From Pseudonocardia thermophila (GTDB lineage Bacteria > Actinomycetota > Actinomycetes > Mycobacteriales > Pseudonocardiaceae), in contig NZ_FRAP01000006.1 of assembly GCF_900142365.1 (NCBI RefSeq), forward strand, positions 1 through 64,000: a DNA stretch of 64,000 nucleotides. Direction: 5' to 3'. Positions 43,134 to 51,690 of this stretch are shown here, piece after piece (the stretch's first letter is position 1; each line of letters begins with the position of its first letter). The notes beneath the pieces are model-generated. The model saw nothing but the letters and a program-made list of their open reading frames with translations. It did not search any database and was not told where the DNA came from. The position numbers and the translations under genes are program-made.

Positions 43134-43916
43134 GTGAGTGGCATCGACCTGCGCACCGACCGTGCGCATTCCGCCCGGATCTACGACTACCTGCTCGGGG
43201 GGAAGACGAACTACCAGGCCGACCGCGAGGCGGGGGACGCGGCACTGGCGGCGATGCCGTCGATCCGCACCACCGCGCGGGCGCAGCGGGCGTTCATGCA
43301 CCGCAGCAGCCGGGCGATCGCCGAGCTGGGCATCGACCAGTTCCTCGACATCGGTACCGGAATCCCGACCGAGCCGAACCTGCACCAGGTCGTGACCGCG
43401 GTCCGGCCCGACGCCCGCATCGTCTACGTCGACAACGACCCGATCGTGCTCGCGCACGCGGCGGCGCTGATGACCGGGCCGGGCACCGTGGCCTACGTCC
43501 AGGCCGATGCTCGCGACCCCCAGGCCCTGCTCGCGGCGCCGGAGCTGCAGCAGACACTGGACCTGTCCCGCCCGGTGTCGGTCTCGGTCATCGGGATCAT
43601 CCACTTCCTCGACGACGGGGCCGTCTCCCGGCTGCTGTCCACCGTCATGGACGCGGTGGTGCCCGGCTCGTACCTCACGATCACCGTCGGCACCGAGGAC
43701 CACGACGTCGACGGCGAGGTCCGCCGCACCAACGCGGTGTACGCCAAGGCGGGGATCCCCGGCTGGGCCCGCACCTGCGCGGAGGTCGAGCAGCTGCTGG
43801 CCGGGCTGGAGCTGCTGGAGCCGGGGATCGTGCGGCCGCAGGAGTGGCGGCCCGACGGTGTGCTCGACGGCGCGCAGGACCGCGCCCTGTGGGCGGCGGT
43901 GGCTCGCAAGCCCTGA
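43134..43916 (+). CDS. SAM-dependent methyltransferase, DUF574/Methyltransf_19 family
   Basis: 260 residues. The family-specific start DLRTDRAHSARIYDYLLGGK is followed by TNYQADREAGDAALAAMPSI, the SAM-binding loop FLDIGTGIPTEPNLHQVV (GxGxP) and VYVDNDPIVLAHAAALM (acidic ribose contact), then SVIGIIHFLDDGAVSRLL. These proteins are very numerous in actinobacteria and their substrates are unknown. GTG 43134 follows a G-run ribosome site. The AAA-ATPase gene starts 48 bases on. Confidence 0.88.
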   Translation: MSGIDLRTDRAHSARIYDYLLGGKTNYQADREAGDAALAAMPSIRTTARAQRAFMHRSSRAIAELGIDQFLDIGTGIPTEPNLHQVVTAVRPDARIVYVDNDPIVLAHAAALMTGPGTVAYVQADARDPQALLAAPELQQTLDLSRPVSVSVIGIIHFLDDGAVSRLLSTVMDAVVPGSYLTITVGTEDHDVDGEVRRTNAVYAKAGIPGWARTCAEVEQLLAGLELLEPGIVRPQEWRPDGVLDGAQDRALWAAVARKP

Positions 43917-43964
43917 CGCTCGCGAGGGCTCGACACGCCACCGCGGACGTCGAATACTCCCCGC

Positions 43965-46883
43965 GTGCTGCACGGGCGCGACGCGGAGCTCCGGGAGCTC
44001 ACCGGGGCCGTGGCCGCCGCGCTCGCCGACGGGCGCGGCCTGGTCGCGCTGATCACCGGGGACGCCGGCATCGGCAAGACCCGACTGGCCCACGAGGTCG
44101 CCTCCGCGCTGCGCGCCGGCGGGGTGCGGGTGGCGTGGGCGGTGTGCCGGGCCGACGACGGCACCGCGCCGTACTGGCCGTGGGCGCAGCTGCTCGCCGC
44201 CCTGGGCCGCCGCGACGCGCTCGTCGCGCCGCCGGGCGATCCCGCTCTGGCGCGGTTCCGGTTGCACGAGGCCGTCGGGGCCGCGGTGGCGGCGGCCGCG
44301 CCGATCCTGCTCGTGCTCGACGACCTCCACTGGGTGGACCGACCGTCGCTGCGGCTGCTGGAGTCGCTGGTGCCGCACACCGGCACCGCGCCCGTCGTCG
44401 TGCTGGGCACCTACCGGGACACGGAACCGGGGCCCGCGGCCACCCTGGCCGCCGATCGGCGGGTGGTGCTGCGCGGTCTCGACGTGGCTGCGCTCGGCCC
44501 GGCGCTGGAGCAGGCGACCGGCGAGGAGGTGCCGGCCGACGTGCTGGCGTCGGTGCACCGGCGGACCGGCGGCAACCCGTTCTTCGCCGCCGAGATCGTG
44601 CGCATGCTGCGCGGGACGGGATCGGCGGGTGAGCTCCCGCCCGGGGTGCGGGCCGTGCTCGACCGCAGGCTCGACGGGCTGCCGGAGGGTGCGGAGACGC
44701 CGCTGCGGGCGCTCGCGGCGCTCGACCCGGCCGGCACGAGCGGCGCCGACGACAACCTGCTCGCCCAGGTGGTGGGGTGCTCCCCCGCCCGGCTCGCCGA
44801 GCTGCTCGACACCGCCGTGAACGCCGGTCTGGTCGCCCGCGGGGAGGACGAGCACCGGTTCTGCCACGGGCTCGTCGCCGAGGCGCTGGCCGCGCGGACC
44901 CCGCCGGCCGAGCGGGTGGACCTGCACCGGCGGGCCGGGACCGTGCTGACGCGGCGGTGGCGATCCGGGGACGGGCCGGCCGCGCAGGCGGCGGCCCATC
45001 TGCTGACGGCAGCGCGCCGGTCCGGCGAGCCCGCCGACGCCGGTCCGGCGATCGAGCTGGCCGTCGCGGCCGCCGACGCGGCCACGGCCGCCGCGGCGCA
45101 CGAGGACGCGGTCCAGCTCCTCGACCGGGCGCTCCCCCTCGCCGCCGACGGGGCGCCGCGGGCCGGGCTGCTGTGCCGCCTCGGCGAGGCCGCACTGGCC
45201 GCTGGAGACCTGCCGCGGGCCCGCACCGCGTTCACCACGGCCGCTGAGCACGCCCGCCGGGCGGGCGACCCGGAGCTGCTCGCCGCCGCCGCGCTGGGCC
45301 TGACCGGCGGCGCGGCCGGGTTCGAGGTGGACCTCACCGATCCCGGGCGGGTCGCGGTGCTCGACGAGGCGCTCGCCGCGCTGCCGCCGCACGACTCGGT
45401 GCTGCGGTGCGCCGTGCTCGCCCGGCTGTCCGTGGCGCTGACCTTCACCGACGGCGAACCACGGCGGCGCGAGCTGGCTGAGCAGGCCGTCGCCGTCGCC
45501 CGCCGGCTGGCCGACCCGGCAGCGCTGGCCACTGCGCTGGCGGCGCTGTGCGACGCGACCGCCGGGCCCGCGCACGTCGAGGAGCGGCGCGCGGCGGCCT
45601 CCGCGATCGTGACGGCAGCGCGGCAGGCCGGGGACGTGCCGCGGGAGCTGCTGGGCAGGCGGCTGCGGGTCGTCGCGCTGGCGGAGGCGGGGCGCTGGGC
45701 GGACGTCGACCGGGAGATCGACGCGTACGCCGCGGCCGTCGCGCCGCTGCGTCGCCCCGGGCTGTCCTGGTACGTGCCGCTGTGGCGGGCCGCGCGCGCC
45801 GCCATGCAGGGCCGCGACCCAGCGGACCACGTCGCGGAGCTGACGGCGCTGGTCGCCCGCTCGGGCAGCCTCAACGCCGAGCTGCTTCGGCTGACGCAGC
45901 AGTTCATCTTCTCGGTCCTGGCGGGGCGGCCCGACGAGGAGAGCCTCGCCCGGTTCTTCGAGCTCGCTCCCGAGGATGCGGCGACGCGGTGCACGCAGGC
46001 GCTCGTGTGGGCCGCGAGCGGTCGACCCGGTGCCGCCGAGCTGCTGGCGGACTACCTCGACCACCGGCTAGACGGGCCCGCCGACAGCGAGTGGCTGCCC
46101 GAGATGGTGCAGAGCGCGCAGGTGGCCGTGCTGATCGGGGACCGGCAGGCGGCCGCTCGTCTCCGCCGTGTGCTGGAGCCCTACGCCGACCTGTTCGCGA
46201 TCGAGGGCATCCTCGCCGGCACGTGGGGCTGCGTGGCGGGCCACCTCGCTGCGCTCGCCGACCTGCTCGGCGATCCCGGCGCGGCCCGCGCCCACCGCGA
46301 GACCGCGGCGGCCGCCGACGCCGTGGCCGGGAGTGGGGTCGGCGCGGTGATCGCACTGCGGTCCCGGCCCGTCCCCGTGGCGGAAGCGGTGTTCCAGCGG
46401 GACGGCGAGGGGTGGCGGATCGGGTTCGCCGGCCGCACCGTGGTGCTGCGCGACAGCAAGGGCATGCACGATCTCGCCGTGCTGCTCGCCCGACCCGGCG
46501 TCGACGTGGCGGCGCACGAGCTGGCCGGGACCCGTCCGGTGGTCGCGGTGCGGCTGGAGCTGGCCGACCGCACCGCGATCGACGCCTACCGGCGCCGCCT
46601 GGCCGCGCTTGCCGACGCCGCCGACGACGGGGACACCGCCGCGGCGGCCGAGCGAGCCGCGCTCCTGCGGCAGCTCTCCGCGGTGACCGGCCGCGGCGGG
46701 CGGGTCCGCAGCACCGGAACCGACGACGAGCGCGTCCGCAAGGCCGTCGGCAACCGGATCCGGCTGGCCCGTGAACGGATCGCGGCCGTGCACCCCGAAC
46801 TGGGCCGCCACCTGCGGGCCTCGGTGCGCACCGGGACGCACTGCCGCTACGACCCGGAACGGCCCGTCGACTGGGTCCTGTAG
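43965..46883 (+). CDS. Large AAA/STAND-type ATPase regulator without LuxR domain
   Basis: 972 residues. The N-terminal ATPase domain has Walker A ITGDAGIGKTRLAHEVA (about residues 29-45), Walker B PILLVLDDLHWVD and sensor VVVLGTYRDTEPG, as in LuxR/MalT-type regulators. A helical, TPR-like middle (about 250-790) follows. Instead of a LuxR HTH, the last about 170 residues carry FAGRTVVLRDSKGMHDLAVL, IDAYRRRLAALADAADDGDT, and RVRKAVGNRIRLARERIAAV then HPELGRHLRASVRTGTHCRY. This C-terminal module recurs in actinobacterial ATPases beside methyltransferase genes (from memory) and resembles a winged-helix output domain. GTG 43965. Ligand and target are unknown. Confidence 0.8.
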   Translation: MLHGRDAELRELTGAVAAALADGRGLVALITGDAGIGKTRLAHEVASALRAGGVRVAWAVCRADDGTAPYWPWAQLLAALGRRDALVAPPGDPALARFRLHEAVGAAVAAAAPILLVLDDLHWVDRPSLRLLESLVPHTGTAPVVVLGTYRDTEPGPAATLAADRRVVLRGLDVAALGPALEQATGEEVPADVLASVHRRTGGNPFFAAEIVRMLRGTGSAGELPPGVRAVLDRRLDGLPEGAETPLRALAALDPAGTSGADDNLLAQVVGCSPARLAELLDTAVNAGLVARGEDEHRFCHGLVAEALAARTPPAERVDLHRRAGTVLTRRWRSGDGPAAQAAAHLLTAARRSGEPADAGPAIELAVAAADAATAAAAHEDAVQLLDRALPLAADGAPRAGLLCRLGEAALAAGDLPRARTAFTTAAEHARRAGDPELLAAAALGLTGGAAGFEVDLTDPGRVAVLDEALAALPPHDSVLRCAVLARLSVALTFTDGEPRRRELAEQAVAVARRLADPAALATALAALCDATAGPAHVEERRAAASAIVTAARQAGDVPRELLGRRLRVVALAEAGRWADVDREIDAYAAAVAPLRRPGLSWYVPLWRAARAAMQGRDPADHVAELTALVARSGSLNAELLRLTQQFIFSVLAGRPDEESLARFFELAPEDAATRCTQALVWAASGRPGAAELLADYLDHRLDGPADSEWLPEMVQSAQVAVLIGDRQAAARLRRVLEPYADLFAIEGILAGTWGCVAGHLAALADLLGDPGAARAHRETAAAADAVAGSGVGAVIALRSRPVPVAEAVFQRDGEGWRIGFAGRTVVLRDSKGMHDLAVLLARPGVDVAAHELAGTRPVVAVRLELADRTAIDAYRRRLAALADAADDGDTAAAAERAALLRQLSAVTGRGGRVRSTGTDDERVRKAVGNRIRLARERIAAVHPELGRHLRASVRTGTHCRYDPERPVDWVL

Positions 46884-46946
46884 CACCGCTACGGCCGCCG
46901 TGGCGCCTTCCCGGGTGACCGATTCGAACCTCGGGAAGGAGTCCCC

Positions 46947-48008
46947 ATGACCACCACCGACGTGTCCGTGGCCGAGCAGCTCGCCGGGCGGCTGTTCACG
47001 GCCGGGATCGGGGCGTTCGAGCTGACGACCGCGCTGCTCGGCGACCGGCTCGGCCTGTACCGAGCGCTCGCCGAGGGCCCCGTCACCGCGACCGGGCTGG
47101 CCGCCGCGACCGGGACCGACGAGCGCTACGTGCGGGAGTGGTGCGAGCAGCAGGCCGTTGCCGGGCTCATCGCCGTCGACGATGCCGCCGCGGCACCGCA
47201 CGAGCGCCGGTACGCGCTGCTGCCGGGCAGCGAGGCCGTGCTGATCGACGAGCTGAGCCCGGCGTACCTGGTGCGGCTCGGCGAGTTCGTCGAGGCGATC
47301 GGCCGCGTGATGCCCGCCCTGCAGGAGGCGTTCCGCACCGGGGCGGGCGTGCCGTTCGGTGACTACGGGGTGCAGCACGCGCAGGGTGCGCTGAACCGGC
47401 CGGTGTTCGCGAACCTGCTGGTGCAGGAATGGCTGCCGCAGCTGCCCGACGTGGACGCGCGGCTGCGCGCGGGCGCCGTCGTCGCCGAGTTCGGCTGCGG
47501 CGAGGGGTGGGCGGCGATCGCGCTGGCCGCCGGGTACCCGGACGTGCGGGTCGAGGGCTTCGACGCCGATCCGCCGTCGATCGAGGCGGCCCGCCGGCAC
47601 GCCGAGGCGGCCGGGGTGGCCGACCGGGTCCGGTTCACCGTCGCCGACGTGGCCGAGGTGCAGGGCAGCTACGACGCCGTGTTCGCGTTCGAGGTGCTGC
47701 ACGACCTCGCCCACCCGGTGGCCGCGCTCGCCGCAGCCCGCCGGATCACGACCGGCCCCGTCGTCGTCATGGACGAGCGGGTGGCCGAGGAGTTCACCGT
47801 GCCCGGCGACGACGTCGAGCGGTTCTGCTACGCGGCGAGCGTGCTGCACTGCCTGCCCGCCGGCCGCGGCGAGCCGGACTCGGCCGCGACGGGCACCGTG
47901 ATGCGCCCGGACACCGTGCGCCGGTACGCCGCCGAGGCCGGGTTCGCCGGGGTCGCGGTGCTGCCGATCGAGCACGAGATGTTCCGCTTCTACCGGCTGG
48001 AGCGCTGA
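46947..48008 (+). CDS. Class I SAM-dependent methyltransferase with winged-helix N-terminus
   Basis: 353 residues. The N-terminal HTH-like dimerisation domain (ELTTALLGDRLGLYRALAEG, ATGTDERYVREWCEQQAVAG) is followed by a Rossmann methyltransferase with motif I VVAEFGCGEGWAAIALAAGY and acidic loop GFDADPPSIEAARRHAEAAG. The family resembles Rv2258c-like methyltransferases. It probably works with the ATPase upstream, 63 bases away, as the two often neighbour each other. The substrate may be a small aromatic or secondary metabolite. AAGGAG lies before ATG 46947. Confidence 0.88.
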   Translation: MTTTDVSVAEQLAGRLFTAGIGAFELTTALLGDRLGLYRALAEGPVTATGLAAATGTDERYVREWCEQQAVAGLIAVDDAAAAPHERRYALLPGSEAVLIDELSPAYLVRLGEFVEAIGRVMPALQEAFRTGAGVPFGDYGVQHAQGALNRPVFANLLVQEWLPQLPDVDARLRAGAVVAEFGCGEGWAAIALAAGYPDVRVEGFDADPPSIEAARRHAEAAGVADRVRFTVADVAEVQGSYDAVFAFEVLHDLAHPVAALAAARRITTGPVVVMDERVAEEFTVPGDDVERFCYAASVLHCLPAGRGEPDSAATGTVMRPDTVRRYAAEAGFAGVAVLPIEHEMFRFYRLER

Positions 48009-48745
48009 TGCTGCGGACCGGGTGGGAGGACGACACGCCGTCGGCCGACACCATCGCGCTGGCCGCGATGCGGGTGATGGCCGATCGCGCGGCCGCGCTC
48101 GCCGAGGCCGCGGGCGGGAAGGTGCGCCGCGGGCCGGGGCTGGTGCTGGCCGACGCGGGTGCGGCGAACCCGTTCCACAACGTGGCGACGGTGATCGGGC
48201 CGGTCGACCCGGCGGCGGTCGATGAGATCACCGGGTTCTTCGGCGGGGTGTTCCTGCTGATCAGCCCGGCGCCGGCGGCGCGGCTGCCGGTCCTGGAGCT
48301 GATGGGGCACCCGCCGCTGATGGTGCGGCCGCCCGGTGGGCGCGCTCCACGCCCGGCGCCCGGGGTGGCGGTCACCGAGGTGCCGGACGGCGCGGGCCTC
48401 GCGGTGTTCGACCGCGTGCTGTCCGCCGGGTATCCCGTGCCCCACTCCCCCACGCCGGCGGATCTGCTCGGTGGGCCGACGCGGTTCTTCCTAGCCACCG
48501 TGGACGGGGAACCGGCCGCGACGGCGATGGCCCACGTCGGTCACGGCGTCGTCGACGTCGAAGCGGTGGCCGCACTGCCGCACCTGCGCGGCCGCGGCGC
48601 CGGCACGGCGGCCGTGTGGGCGGCGACGCTGGCCGCACCTGAGCTGCCCGCGGTGCTGCTGGCCAGCGACGACGGGGTGGGGATCTACCGGCGCATGGGC
48701 TACCTGGCGCTGGTGCGCGGCACCGCGTGGTGGCGCGGCCAGTAG
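48008..48745 (+). CDS. GNAT-family acetyltransferase
   Basis: 245 residues. The C-terminal half contains the acetyl-CoA site: VDVEAVAALPHLRGRGAGTA then AAVWAATLAAP and LLASDDGVGIYRRMGYLALV. The N-terminal half is a non-catalytic GNAT-like or helical part with FHNVATVIGPVDPAAVDEIT. ATG 48008 shares one base with the methyltransferase stop, so the two are coupled. The acetyl acceptor is unknown. Confidence 0.82.
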   Translation: MLRTGWEDDTPSADTIALAAMRVMADRAAALAEAAGGKVRRGPGLVLADAGAANPFHNVATVIGPVDPAAVDEITGFFGGVFLLISPAPAARLPVLELMGHPPLMVRPPGGRAPRPAPGVAVTEVPDGAGLAVFDRVLSAGYPVPHSPTPADLLGGPTRFFLATVDGEPAATAMAHVGHGVVDVEAVAALPHLRGRGAGTAAVWAATLAAPELPAVLLASDDGVGIYRRMGYLALVRGTAWWRGQ

Positions 48746-48748
48746 GGT
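48743..48748 (+). promoter_or_regulatory. -10 element of the small membrane protein gene
   Basis: TAGGGT ends 6 bases before GTG 48755; it overlaps the GNAT stop codon. A leaderless start is likely. Confidence 0.5.
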
Positions 48749-48754
48749 GCCTGC

Positions 48755-48886
48755 GTGCAGTGGTTGTACACCGGTCTGTTGATCGTGGCCGGCGCCGGGA
48801 CGGCGGCCTACACGGGCTTCCTCCTGCGCCGGCTGTTCACCCTGGAACCGGCCGTTCCGCCCGCCGGTGAGGAGCCGCAGGCATGA
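48755..48886 (+). CDS. Small single-pass membrane protein
   Basis: A 43-residue frame beginning VQWLYTGLLIVAGAGTAAYT with one membrane helix, then RRLFTLEPAVPPAGEEPQA. It starts right after a -10 element and its TGA overlaps the nitrobindin ATG, so it is the probable first cistron of that gene. No family is recognised. Coding support is position, coupling and hydrophobic profile rather than homology. Confidence 0.55.
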   Translation: MQWLYTGLLIVAGAGTAAYTGFLLRRLFTLEPAVPPAGEEPQA

Positions 48887-49503
48887 CCGATCCCGACGCC
48901 CCCGGGTCCCTGCCGAAGCCGACGAACGCCGCGCCGGACGCCCCGCAGCGCAACCGGCCGCGCTTCGAGGACCTGCCGATCCCGGACGACACGGCGAACC
49001 TGCGAGAGGGACCGGACCTGCACGAGGCCTGCGTGGGCCTGCTGCCCCTCATCGGGGTGTGGCGCGGCGCGGGCGAGGCGGTCTACCCGACGATCGACGG
49101 GCCGTTCACGTTCGGCCAGCAGATCGTGTTCTCCCACGACGGCCGGCCGTTCATCGCCTACGAGTCCCGCTCGTGGATCCTCGGCCCGGACGGGGAGGTC
49201 GTGCGTCCGGCAGCCCGTGAGTCCGGGTTCTGGCGACCGCAGCCGAACGGCGAGCTGGAAGTGCTGATCATCCACAACACCGGCATCGCCGAGGTCCTCT
49301 ACGGCAGGGCCCGCAACCTCACGTCGTGGGAGTTCGCCTCCGACGCAGTGCTGCGCACCGGCTCGGCGAAGGAGGTCGCCGCGTCGCAGCGGCTGTACGG
49401 CATCGTCGAGGGCGGAGACCTGGCCTACGTCGACGAGCGGGCGATGATGGGCCAGACCATGCAGCCGCACCTCTCCGCGCGGCTGAGCCGCATCGCGGGG
49501 TGA
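48883..49503 (+). CDS. Nitrobindin (FABP-like heme protein)
   Basis: 206 residues. After a Pro/Asp-rich start of about 40 residues comes the ten-stranded barrel: LLPLIGVWRGAGEAVYPTID, FGQQIVFSHDGRPFIAYESR, ESGFWRPQPNGELEVLIIHN and VYG-like RLYGIVEGGDLAYVDER. The family-final MGQTMQPHLSARLSRI contains the conserved proximal His that binds heme. Actinobacterial nitrobindin converts peroxynitrite to nitrate. Start ATG 48883 is coupled to the small membrane protein gene. Confidence 0.92.
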   Translation: MTDPDAPGSLPKPTNAAPDAPQRNRPRFEDLPIPDDTANLREGPDLHEACVGLLPLIGVWRGAGEAVYPTIDGPFTFGQQIVFSHDGRPFIAYESRSWILGPDGEVVRPAARESGFWRPQPNGELEVLIIHNTGIAEVLYGRARNLTSWEFASDAVLRTGSAKEVAASQRLYGIVEGGDLAYVDERAMMGQTMQPHLSARLSRIAG

Positions 49504-49522
49504 CAGCCCGCCCCGAATCCCC

Positions 49523-49570
49523 ACGAACGGCACTTCCGTGAGCACCGCTGCTCACGAAAGTGCCGTTCGT
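49523..49570. repeat. Hairpin sharing its core with the 26239 repeat
   Basis: Arms of 22 bases (49523-49544 and 49549-49570) pair with one C-A mismatch around a 4-base loop, between the convergent nitrobindin and tetR genes. The outer part of the arm is the same sequence as in 26241-26257 except one base. Likely a bidirectional terminator derived from a dispersed element. Confidence 0.75.
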
Positions 49571-49586
49571 CGCGTTCAGCTGGCTC

Positions 49587-50189
49587 TCACCCCCTGCCCG
49601 CGATGCCGCTGTGCAGCATGGTGGTGAGCAGCTCGATCGCTTCCTCGTCGCTGGGTGGTGGGCCGCTGCCGTCCCCGCCCGCGGCGAGCCACGTCCACGC
49701 GAACTGCTCGAGCAGCGCGTTCATCGCCGAGACCACCAGGCGCGGCTCCCCGGGCAGGTTGCGGACGGTCTCGAGGTGCTCCTGCATGTGCAGGCCGTCC
49801 TCCCGGGTGAGCTGCTGGACCAGGCTGCGCAGCTCCGGATCCGACTGCGTGGCCTCGCGCAGCGCCACCATCACCGGCAGGTGCTTGCGGTAGAACCGCC
49901 AGAACGACGCGACGTGGAAGCGCACGGCCTCGCGGTCGGTGAAGTCCGTGCTGTGCTCGGGCTCCTGGGAGATCGCGTCGCCCTCGGCGAGCACGTCGGT
50001 CAGCAGCGCCCGCAGCAGCGCCTCCTTGCTGGGGAAGTGGTTGTAGAACGAGCCGGCGGCCCGACCGGCGGCCGACGTGATGTCGGTGATCTTGGTGTTG
50101 GTCCAGCCGCGCTCGGCGAAGACGCGGCGGGCCGCGGCCTTCAGCGCCGCCTCGGTCTCGGCCGCGCGCTCCTTACGGCTCGTGGTCAC
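49587..50189 (-). CDS. TetR-family repressor
   Basis: 200 residues. The N-terminal HTH is ALKAAARRVFAERGWTNTKI followed by TDITSAAGRAAGSFYNHFPS and KEALLRALL. The C-terminal helical ligand domain resembles TetR_C with HVASFWRFYRKHLPVMVALR. GTG 50189 has AAGGAGGT 7 bases upstream. It diverges from the FAD monooxygenase, whose promoter region holds two operator-like palindromes, so it most likely represses that gene and itself until an aromatic ligand binds. Confidence 0.9.
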   Translation of the reverse strand: MTTSRKERAAETEAALKAAARRVFAERGWTNTKITDITSAAGRAAGSFYNHFPSKEALLRALLTDVLAEGDAISQEPEHSTDFTDREAVRFHVASFWRFYRKHLPVMVALREATQSDPELRSLVQQLTREDGLHMQEHLETVRNLPGEPRLVVSAMNALLEQFAWTWLAAGGDGSGPPPSDEEAIELLTTMLHSGIAGRG

Positions 50190-50211
50190 CCCGGCACCTC
50201 CTTGACAGCAG

Positions 50212-50240
50212 ACCGTACCCACCGGCATCCTGAACTCCAA
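50212..50240 (-). promoter_or_regulatory. Promoter of the tetR gene
   Basis: On the minus strand TTGGAG (50240-50235) and TACGGT (50217-50212) are separated by 17 bases, 23 bases before the GTG start. Confidence 0.6.
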
Positions 50241-50265
50241 TTCACCGAATCTATTTTCACTGAAT
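50240..50265. promoter_or_regulatory. Tandem TetR operator
   Basis: ATTCACCGAAT (50240-50250) and TTTCACTGAAT (50255-50265) are two near-palindromes with centres 15 bases apart. They overlap the tetR -35 and lie 12 bases before the monooxygenase ATG. Confidence 0.55.
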
Positions 50266-50276
50266 GGAGCGTCACT

Positions 50277-51689
50277 ATGCAGGTGCTCATCGCCGGGGCC
50301 GGCCCGACCGGGCTCACCCTCGCCATCGACCTCCTCCGCCGCGGCGTCGACGTCCGCCTCGTCGACCAGGCCGAGACACCGTTCACCGGCTCCCGCGGCG
50401 ACGGCCTGCAGCCGCGCACGCTGGAGGTGTTCGAGGACCTCGGCGTGCTCGACGCCGTGCTGGCCGCGGGTGAGCTGCCCAAGCCGATCCGCGCCTACCG
50501 CGGGCACGACGTGCTCTTCGAGAAGCACATGGGCGAGATCAGCGAGCCGCGGCCGGACGTGCCGTACCCGAACGGACTGATGCTGGGCCAGTCCCGGACC
50601 GAGGAGATCCTGCGCGCCCGACTCGCCGAGCTGGGCGGCACGGTCGAGTTCGGCACGGCGCTGGTCGCCTTCGAGCAGGACACCGACGGCGTCACCGCCA
50701 TCCTCACCTCAGCTCGCGGTACCGAGACCGTGCGAGCGGATCACCTCGTCGGCGCCGACGGCGGCCGCAGCACCGTCCGCAAGGCGCTCGGGGTGCCGTT
50801 CGTCGGCGTGACGGACGAGTCGATCCGCATGCTGATCGGCGACGTGTCCGCGGACGCGCTGGACCGCGAGCACGTGCACTGGTTCGGCGATCCGGCGAAA
50901 CCGCGGGAAGGCGTCGTACTGAGCCCGCTACCGGGCACCGACCAGTTCCAGTTCGCCGCGCCGCTCGATGGCGAGCCGACCCTGGAGGGGCTGCAGGCGC
51001 TGCTCGACCGCGCGTCCGGGCGCACCGACATCCGGCTGCGCAACCTCACCTGGTGCACGGTGTGGCGGCCGAACGTGCGGCTCGCCGCGCAGTTCCGCGT
51101 CGGACGGGTGTTCCTCGCCGGCGACGCCGCGCACGTGCACCCGCCGACCGGCGGCCAGGGCCTCAACACGGGCGTGCAGGACGCGTACAACCTCGGATGG
51201 AAGCTCGCCTCGGGCGACTCCGCACTGCTCGACACGTACGAGGCCGAGCGGCGGCGCGTCGCGCAGGAAGTGCTGGAGCTGTCCACGCGGATCATGCGCC
51301 GTTACACCGACGGCGCGGAGAACGCGCACGAGCGCGGCGCGGAGACCAGCCAACTCGGCATCACCTACCGCACCGCGCCCGCGTCGGCCGGAACCGTCTT
51401 CGTCGGCGACCGCGCGCCCGACGCACCGCTGCGGACCGCGGACGGCGCTCCGGTGCGGCTGTTCGAGCTGTTCCGCGGGCCGCACGCGACCACGCTGGCG
51501 TTCGGTGTAGCTGCCCCGGCAGGGCCGCACTCGTGGTCGATCGCGCCGGCCGGGGCCACGGTCCCCGGGGCGCTGGTGGACGTCGACGGCCACGCGCACC
51601 GCGCCTACGGGGCCGCCCCGGGCACGGTCGTCGAGGTGCGCCCGGACGGCTACATCGGCGCCTACCGGGTGACCGAGCCGGCGGCGTGA
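50277..51689 (+). CDS. FAD-dependent aromatic monooxygenase
   Basis: 470 residues, class A flavoprotein hydroxylase (PheA/TfdB/RdmE type). GxGxxG FAD site VLIAGAGPTGLTLAIDLLRR (residues 3-22), the DG motif HLVGADGGRSTVRKALGVPF, and the GD motif VFLAGDAAHVHPPTGGQGLN then TGVQDAYNLGWKLA. The C-terminal about 110 residues are a thioredoxin-like domain without Cys pair (RAPDAPLRTADGAPVRLFEL). It would hydroxylate a phenol or polyketide aromatic using NAD(P)H and oxygen. ATG 50277 has TGGAG upstream. It is controlled by the divergent TetR. Confidence 0.92.
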   Translation: MQVLIAGAGPTGLTLAIDLLRRGVDVRLVDQAETPFTGSRGDGLQPRTLEVFEDLGVLDAVLAAGELPKPIRAYRGHDVLFEKHMGEISEPRPDVPYPNGLMLGQSRTEEILRARLAELGGTVEFGTALVAFEQDTDGVTAILTSARGTETVRADHLVGADGGRSTVRKALGVPFVGVTDESIRMLIGDVSADALDREHVHWFGDPAKPREGVVLSPLPGTDQFQFAAPLDGEPTLEGLQALLDRASGRTDIRLRNLTWCTVWRPNVRLAAQFRVGRVFLAGDAAHVHPPTGGQGLNTGVQDAYNLGWKLASGDSALLDTYEAERRRVAQEVLELSTRIMRRYTDGAENAHERGAETSQLGITYRTAPASAGTVFVGDRAPDAPLRTADGAPVRLFELFRGPHATTLAFGVAAPAGPHSWSIAPAGATVPGALVDVDGHAHRAYGAAPGTVVEVRPDGYIGAYRVTEPAA

Positions 51690-51690
51690 G

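Noticed and set aside
42306..46064. A 1252-codon minus-strand frame
   Set aside because: Only its last 248 codons (from ATG 43052) have a signal peptide and domain; the upstream part is antisense to the methyltransferase and ATPase genes.
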